64,000 nt of DNA. It comes from Sphingobium sp. Z007 (lineage in GTDB: Bacteria; Pseudomonadota; Alphaproteobacteria; Sphingomonadales; Sphingomonadaceae). The stretch lies in the NCBI RefSeq assembly GCF_900013425.1, contig NZ_FBXK01000002.1, positions 186,001 to 250,000 on the forward strand. Direction: 5' to 3'. Under the pieces are notes generated by a model, which was not told the origin of the DNA, made no database searches, and saw only the letters and a list, made by a program, of their open reading frames with translations. The position numbers were made by a program, and so were the translations under genes. Shown piece by piece: positions 59,452 to 64,000 of the stretch (position 1 is the stretch's first letter; every line of letters begins with the position of its first letter).

Positions 59452-60111
59452 TCAGAACGGCTTGCGCCCGGTATAGAGCGAGATCGAGCCGGTCGGCGTC
59501 TGGACGACGCGAACTTCGGCGACATTTTCGAAGCCGGCGTCGGCGATGAGCTCCGGCAGGATGCCCTTTGCGTTGAGCCCGGTGCGCTCCCAGCCGTCGA
59601 GCGCCTGCACCTGACGAAACAGCGTTCGCATCAACAAGGTACGCTGAAGTCCGTAATCGGCAATCGCCACGAGGCCACCTGGGCAAAGCGTTCGTGCCAT
59701 GGCCCGAAGGATGGCCGATTTCACCGGCAGGTCGCATTGATGCAGCACGAGGCTCGACACGATCTTGTTGGCGATCGTGCCGACCAGGACGTCGACCTGG
59801 TCGCCGAAACCTCGAACCCACTCGCTTTCTACGCCGGCCGTTTGTGCCTTTTGCCGCGCCAGCGCGAGAGCGGCAGGATCCGGATCGACCCCGATCACGC
59901 GTGCCGTGGGGACAGCCTGTTTGATCGCGATCAGCTGCGAGCCCGTGCCGGCGCCCACATCGACGATGACATCGCCCGCCTCGGGTGCAATCGACTCGAG
60001 CAATGCGCTGCGCCACCGACGCTCGCGGGTCATGACCGCAATCACCCGGTCATAGTCGCCCGTCAGGCCAGACAGCCCGAGTGCGGGGACGAAGGTTGGA
60101 CTGTCATTCAC
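59452..60111 (-). CDS. Class I SAM-dependent methyltransferase
   Basis: 219 residues. Motif I is VIVDVGAGTGSQL, then VIGVDPDPAALALARQKA, post-I acidic residue D and LCPGGLVAIADYG (motif III). The LTGDYDRVIAVMTRERRWR N-terminus is like small-molecule or quinone methyltransferases. Substrate unknown. It is divergent from the AraC-type regulator with a 93-bp gap. Confidence 0.82.
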   Translation of the reverse strand: MNDSPTFVPALGLSGLTGDYDRVIAVMTRERRWRSALLESIAPEAGDVIVDVGAGTGSQLIAIKQAVPTARVIGVDPDPAALALARQKAQTAGVESEWVRGFGDQVDVLVGTIANKIVSSLVLHQCDLPVKSAILRAMARTLCPGGLVAIADYGLQRTLLMRTLFRQVQALDGWERTGLNAKGILPELIADAGFENVAEVRVVQTPTGSISLYTGRKPF

Positions 60112-60204
60112 CGTTATGCCTCCATGTGCTTCATGGCGATCGCAGCACCCCGAGTCTTGAACCTTTCGCTTGCATCTTCAGTTTCGCGACGGGAGTAAGC
60201 TCCG

Positions 60205-60927
60205 ATGCCAAGCTATGGCGATTTGTGGACCGGCCATGTCCGCCTGGGCGACGGATGGGCGTGGTTCGAGGGTCGTTGCGGCGACACCCGACCCCATCGC
60301 CATCTCGCCGCGCAGATGATCGTCGGACTGTCCGAGCCGATCCATGTCGAGACGATCGCAGGTTCGTTGACTGGACCTGCCGTGCTGGTGCGCGCAGGCG
60401 CGCTTCACGCGGTTCGTCCCACCGCGACGCATGCGAGGGTGATCTATGCGCGATCCTTCAGCCCGCTGGGTATTGCCTGGTCCAGGCTTGGGGACGGTAA
60501 GGACGCGGCGTCGCCACCGGCAGCGCTATCCGAGCAGTTGCGCAGCTCCGATGACCTCGCTGGAACGCTTTACGAGCTTGCAGCGGCCTGCCCGACACCG
60601 CCGATCGACGCGCGCCTTTGCGAGGCATTGCGGCGCCTGAAGGACGCACGAGTGGACATAGCCGATCTAGGTGAAATCGCGCGCGCTGTCGGAGTCTCTG
60701 AACCGCGGTTGCGTGCGCTTGCCGCGGAGCAGTTGGGCGCACCGCTCTCACACTGGCGGCTATGGTTCATGCTCGAGCAGGGCCTGCGATCACTTGGCGC
60801 GGGCGCGCCCCTTGTGGCAGCCGCAGCGGATGCGGGGTTCAGCGACCAGGCGCATCTCTCTCGTACGATGCGGCGGTTCATGGGCGTCACACCAAGGACC
60901 GCGGCATTGGCGATGGCCTCCCGCTGA
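60205..60927 (+). CDS. AraC-family transcriptional regulator
   Basis: 240 residues: an N-terminal cupin-like sensor part (RPHRHLAAQMIVGLSEPIHVE) and a C-terminal double helix-turn-helix (VDIADLGEIARAVGVSEPRL ... APLVAAAADAGFSDQAHLSRTMRRFMGVTPRT). The second HTH is canonical, including the GFSDQAHLSR signature. It may regulate the divergent methyltransferase. Confidence 0.88.
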   Translation: MPSYGDLWTGHVRLGDGWAWFEGRCGDTRPHRHLAAQMIVGLSEPIHVETIAGSLTGPAVLVRAGALHAVRPTATHARVIYARSFSPLGIAWSRLGDGKDAASPPAALSEQLRSSDDLAGTLYELAAACPTPPIDARLCEALRRLKDARVDIADLGEIARAVGVSEPRLRALAAEQLGAPLSHWRLWFMLEQGLRSLGAGAPLVAAAADAGFSDQAHLSRTMRRFMGVTPRTAALAMASR

Positions 60928-61025
60928 CGGCAGCATCGACCAGGGTCGAGCGACCGAGCCTTGGGTGGAATACGTATAGTGGCTGTCTTCGATCCGGCCC
61001 AAATTTGGGGGGAAAGGAAGCCGTC

Positions 61026-61292
61026 ATGACCGATGCAAGCAAGCTCAGTGTGATACGATGTGCCGCGAGCAGCGCTGCCGCTCTTTCCACTGTCTTCGTG
61101 CTTTGCTGGCTCGCGGCGACTTTGTTCGGTCCGATCGGGTCACACATGTTCGTGACGATGTTCACGACAGCTCCGCCGGGATCGTTCGTCGCGCTTGGGG
61201 CGGGGTTGTGCTGGTCGATCGTCTTCGGCGCAGCCGTGGGAGGTCTCTTCGCCGCATTCCACAATTGGATCGGTCATTGGCAGCGTCCCTAG
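61026..61292 (+). CDS. Small membrane protein
   Basis: 88 residues, two transmembrane helices (AALSTVFVLCWLAATLFG and GAGLCWSIVFGAAVGGLFAAF). GGGGGAAAGGA-like ribosome-binding sequence upstream. Size and topology resemble small proteins found beside heavy-metal genes in sphingomonads; no named family recognised. Confidence 0.6.
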   Translation: MTDASKLSVIRCAASSAAALSTVFVLCWLAATLFGPIGSHMFVTMFTTAPPGSFVALGAGLCWSIVFGAAVGGLFAAFHNWIGHWQRP

Positions 61293-61357
61293 GACGGCGC
61301 AGCGCAAGTGAGCAATCAGCAATTTTTAACGAGTTCTATATTCAAGGAAACGTGATC

Positions 61358-61621
61358 ATGGAACGGCAACGACCGGCACATACTGGGAAAAAGAATTTCC
61401 TGACGTCGCGCGCGGGCATCGTGATGATAGGCTTTCTTGCGCTCGGTTTCGTGCTGCTGTTCACGGAGCATCGCGCGCATGTACTTGGCGCGCTGCCCTT
61501 TCTGCTGCTGCTGTCGTGTCCCCTGATGCACCTCTTCATGCATCACGGACATGGGCATGGTCACGATGGAACACCGCAGCCGGGGGCCGGTCGTTCGCCC
61601 CGGGAGGGTCAGGGCCAGTGA
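61358..61621 (+). CDS. DUF2933-type small membrane protein
   Basis: 87 residues: one or two transmembrane helices (GIVMIGFLALGFVLLFTEH and LGALPFLLLLSCPLMHLFMHH) and a His-rich tail (HHGHGHGHDG). The central pattern GALPFLLLLSCPLMHLFMH is that of DUF2933 proteins, which accompany copper/silver efflux genes. The stop overlaps the next gene's GTG start. Confidence 0.78.
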   Translation: MERQRPAHTGKKNFLTSRAGIVMIGFLALGFVLLFTEHRAHVLGALPFLLLLSCPLMHLFMHHGHGHGHDGTPQPGAGRSPREGQGQ

Positions 61622-62292
61622 CGGGCCATGCGCAAGCCTATGGTCTGTGGGGCCTCGTCGTCGTCAATGCAGCGGTCTTCATCCTGTTCGCCTACAGTTT
61701 CTTCAAGCCGCGAACCACTCGGGACTGGCGATCGTTCAGCGCGTTCAGCGCCTTCCTGGTTGCGCTGTTCGTGGAAATGTACGGCTTCCCATTGACTCTC
61801 TATGTCCTGTCCGGGTGGCTGCAGAGCCATTATCCCAATATCGACTGGTTCTCGCATGATGCCGGGCATCTGCTCGAGATGCTCTTCGGCTGGCGGGCGA
61901 ACCCGCATGCCGGGCCATTCCATATCATGAGCTTTATCCTGATCGGCGGCGGGTTCATCTTGATCTCGACGGGTTGGAAGGCGCTGTACGACGCGCAGAA
62001 GGTCCACGAGCTCGCGACCCAGGGGATCTATTCCTATGTGCGGCACCCGCAATATATCGGGTTCATTCTGGTGATGTTCGGGTTCCTGCTGCAGTGGCCG
62101 ACGATCCTGACGCTTGCGATGTTTCCGGTCCTCGTCGTCATGTATTTGCGGTTGGCGCGGACCGAGGAGCGTGAGGCTCTCGCCGAATTTGATGATGCCT
62201 ATCGGCGCTACGCAAAGACCGTTCCACCGTTCGTGCCCCACCTCGCGCGCCTGCTCGGGGCGAAGCGTGACGCAGGAGCGGATCAGCGATGA
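61618..62292 (+). CDS. Isoprenylcysteine carboxyl methyltransferase-like membrane protein
   Basis: 224 residues from the GTG at 61618 (VTGHAQAYGLWG). About five transmembrane helices. The SAM-binding motif of the ICMT/PEMT family is seen in GIYSYVRHPQYIGFILVMFGF and the acidic RTEEREALAEFDDAYRRYAKTVP near the end. Prokaryotic members are found next to metal P-type ATPases; substrate unknown. GTGA overlap with the DUF2933 gene. Confidence 0.8.
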   Translation: MTGHAQAYGLWGLVVVNAAVFILFAYSFFKPRTTRDWRSFSAFSAFLVALFVEMYGFPLTLYVLSGWLQSHYPNIDWFSHDAGHLLEMLFGWRANPHAGPFHIMSFILIGGGFILISTGWKALYDAQKVHELATQGIYSYVRHPQYIGFILVMFGFLLQWPTILTLAMFPVLVVMYLRLARTEEREALAEFDDAYRRYAKTVPPFVPHLARLLGAKRDAGADQR

Positions 62293-62414
62293 ATTCCCTG
62301 CCAGCCGGACCGGCGCAAATCCCAGGGGAACCGCTCAGCCGTCCGCCCGGCATCGGGGCGTGGCGTATAGGCCGGCGCGGCTGCACGTACGTGCCGGTCG
62401 CCTCGCCGAAATGA
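62289..62414 (+). CDS. Possible small ORF
   Basis: 41 residues, MNSLPAGPAQIPGEPLSRPP and on to VASPK. Its ATG overlaps the previous stop (ATGA). Composition is Pro/Gly/Arg rich and no family is recognised; it could be a chance ORF. Confidence 0.25.
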   Translation: MNSLPAGPAQIPGEPLSRPPGIGAWRIGRRGCTYVPVASPK

Positions 62415-62454
62415 CTGAAGCTTGAAACCGCGACACCGAGAAGGAGCACTGGCC

Positions 62455-63204
62455 ATGGCAGATCCGCTGAAACCGACCACATCGCCGCTTACCGCTGGCA
62501 GGAATCCGGCAATCCCCGCGGTCGCCTTTGATGTGGGACTGCGAACATATATGCTCGCAGTCTACAACTACATGGCCAGCGGTCTGTTGTTGACCGGGAT
62601 CGTCGCGATGTTGGTTGCGAACAGCGCCGCCATACGCGCCGTGTTTTTCGCCGCGAGCGGCACTCCGACGCTGCTCGGATGGATAGCGGTCTTCGCACCG
62701 CTCGCCCTGGTCTTTACGCTAAGCTTCGGTATCAATCGGCTGTCCGAGAGCACCGTCAAGGCACTGTTCTGGACCTATGCGATCCTGATGGGCGTATCGC
62801 TGTCGACCATCCTCCTCGCCTATACCGGCGTGAGTGTCGCGCGCACATTCTTCGTTACGGCCGCAGCCTTCGGAGGTTTGAGCCTGTGGGGCTATACAAC
62901 CAAGAGGAACCTGTCGGCGTTCGGGACCTTCCTGATCATGGGCGTCGTCGGCCTGCTCATCGCCATGGTCGTCAACATGTTCCTGCGGTCGTCCACTTTG
63001 GATCTCATCGTCAGCGCGATCGGCGTGCTTCTGTTTGCGGGCCTGACTGCCTTCGACACGCAAAAGATCAAGAGCGTCTACTTCGATGTGGCCGGTACCG
63101 AGTTTCGCGGTAAGGCGGTCGTGATGGGAGCGCTGACGCTCTATCTCGACTTCCTCAACCTGTTCCTGTTCCTGCTGCGCTTCATGGGTGATCGGCGGCA
63201 ATAG
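62455..63204 (+). CDS. Bax inhibitor-1/YccA family membrane protein
   Basis: 249 residues, seven transmembrane helices. Family marks are VGLRTYMLAVYNYMASGLLLTG at the N-terminus, NRLSESTVKALFWTYAILMG, and FAGLTAFDTQKIKSVYFDVAG with the conserved aspartate of the pH-sensing pair. AGAAGGAG 11 bp upstream sets the start at 62455. Members act as membrane stress or calcium-leak proteins. Confidence 0.9.
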   Translation: MADPLKPTTSPLTAGRNPAIPAVAFDVGLRTYMLAVYNYMASGLLLTGIVAMLVANSAAIRAVFFAASGTPTLLGWIAVFAPLALVFTLSFGINRLSESTVKALFWTYAILMGVSLSTILLAYTGVSVARTFFVTAAAFGGLSLWGYTTKRNLSAFGTFLIMGVVGLLIAMVVNMFLRSSTLDLIVSAIGVLLFAGLTAFDTQKIKSVYFDVAGTEFRGKAVVMGALTLYLDFLNLFLFLLRFMGDRRQ

Positions 63205-63306
63205 GTCAGCCGGGATGACCGGCCGACACGCGCAGGCCTTGGCGGCGGGCGCATCTATGGCTGCCGACACGTCGGCGGCGGCTTGCCTCGATTTCGGAGA
63301 CCTGCC

Positions 63307-64000
63307 TTGAAGACGTCCACCTTCGATCTGCGTGGATCATTCGAATCGCTCGACCATCTCGGCGTCGAAAAGCAGTTGCTGCGGGTTCCCGGCGTGACGC
63401 AGGTCTCCGCGAACGCCGCCTCCGACAGCGTCACCGTCAGCTTTGATGAAGCGCGCACCAGCGAAACCGCGATAGAGGAGCAGATCGCGGCATGCGGTTT
63501 CCATTGCGGCGGCCGGCTCGTCCCGCGGCACGTGTGCGTGATCGGAAGCACAACCCAGTCCTCTGTCTTGCCCGACGCGACGCATCCTCCCGATCATCGT
63601 TCCGATGGTGTCGCCGCAAGATCGGTTGCTCCCGATCGCAAGCCGGTGACGGCCGAACACGACGCCATGGCGCACGAGATGGGCCATGGCGACGGCAAGG
63701 ACATGGCGGCTATGGCGCGCGACATGCGCAACAGGTTTATCGTCAGCCTCGTTTTTGGCCTGCCGATCTTTGCGCTGTCGCCAATGGGTCTGGACCATCC
63801 CCTTCTGAAACCGATGTTCGGACTCAGTCTCGACCTGACCCTGTTCCTGCTTGCCAGCGCCGCGATCCTCTATCCGGTCTGGCCCTTCGTGGTCGCCGCG
63901 ATCCGCGCGCTTCGGAACGGTGTGCTGAATATGGCGGTGCTCGTCCTGTTGAGCGTCGGCACCGGTTATCTGTTCAGCGTGGCGTCGACATTCCTGTTCA
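63307..64000 (+). CDS. Heavy-metal P-type ATPase, 5' part
   Basis: The frame from TTG at 63307 is open to the end of the window (231 codons). Residues 1-70 have an HMA-like fold (KTSTFDLRGSFESLDHLGVE, VTVSFDEARTSETAIEEQIA) but no CxxC in loop 1. A Met/His segment (HDAMAHEMGHGDGKDMAAMA) precedes the first membrane helices (FIVSLVFGLPIFALSPMGL). This resembles CopB-type copper or silver ATPases. The catalytic part is beyond the window. Confidence 0.8.
   Translation, partial: MKTSTFDLRGSFESLDHLGVEKQLLRVPGVTQVSANAASDSVTVSFDEARTSETAIEEQIAACGFHCGGRLVPRHVCVIGSTTQSSVLPDATHPPDHRSDGVAARSVAPDRKPVTAEHDAMAHEMGHGDGKDMAAMARDMRNRFIVSLVFGLPIFALSPMGLDHPLLKPMFGLSLDLTLFLLASAAILYPVWPFVVAAIRALRNGVLNMAVLVLLSVGTGYLFSVASTFLF

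Overview
The window reads as GC-rich alphaproteobacterial DNA from a sphingomonad (Sphingomonas/Sphingobium/Novosphingobium type). The signs are TonB receptors of the sphingomonad kind, a PqqA-E operon followed by a prolyl iminopeptidase, CopA/CopB proteins packed with MDHSxM repeats, and a dense load of mobile elements (IS6100, IS1380, IS21, IS110 and Tn3 families). No rRNA, tRNA or core housekeeping operon was seen, and truncated remnants of pntB, ihfB, fliE/fliQ and adh genes are scattered through it. A large plasmid or a genomic island is the most likely source; this is inference.

Layout. 1-3.3 kb: 3' end of a TonB siderophore receptor, two small exported proteins, a YgjV-like membrane protein and a GNAT acetyltransferase. 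3.3-4.2 kb: an 880-bp IS6100. 4.3-9.7 kb: pqqA-B-C-D-E, a prolyl iminopeptidase and an MFS transporter in one tightly overlapping operon. 9.8-11.2 kb: ihfB remnant and a tyrosine recombinase with two small coupled ORFs. 11.5-13.7 kb: a full-length second copy of the TonB receptor behind a Fur-like box. 14.2-26.8 kb: copper cluster A (CnrY/CnrX/CnrH-like anti-sigma, sensor and ECF sigma; CopA multicopper oxidase; CopB; DUF305; DUF411; DUF2231; Csp-type copper storage protein; thioredoxin-reductase-like flavoprotein; CopC; CopD; and an unusual epimerase/SPW/VKOR-like fusion). 26.9-31.0 kb: an inserted block with aldehyde dehydrogenase, alcohol dehydrogenase and an acetoin/diacetyl reductase-like SDR, flanked by gene scraps. 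31.0-45.2 kb: scraps and mobile DNA, including a Tn3-family unit between two identical IS110-family copies in inverted orientation. 45.2-59.4 kb: copper cluster B (Csp, CueR-like regulator, copper P-type ATPase, flavoprotein, CopD, CopC, cytochrome c, a second CnrYXH-like set, CopA, CopB, DUF305 remnant, DUF411). 59.4-64 kb: methyltransferase, AraC regulator, small membrane proteins, an ICMT-like methyltransferase, a Bax-inhibitor-1 family protein and the start of another metal P-type ATPase.

How the genes fit together. The two CnrYXH-like sets resemble the cobalt/nickel sensing system of Cupriavidus, including all five metal ligands of CnrX, yet both sit directly upstream of copper detoxification genes. 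By eye I find a repeated promoter-like motif, GAGGGG-N13-TGCGTAA, with an invariant 13-nt spacer. It lies in front of cnrY-A, copA-A, copA-B, copC-A, copC-B, and in variant form in front of both flavoprotein genes and one Csp gene; one further copy faces a displaced locus. This is best explained as the promoter recognised by the CnrH-like ECF sigma factors. It would define a periplasmic copper regulon: oxidation and sequestration by CopA/CopB/CopC/Csp, transport by CopD, and redox functions by DUF411, cytochrome c and the flavoprotein. A separate MerR-type promoter with a 19-bp spacer controls the copper ATPase/cueR operon, giving a cytoplasmic arm of the same response.
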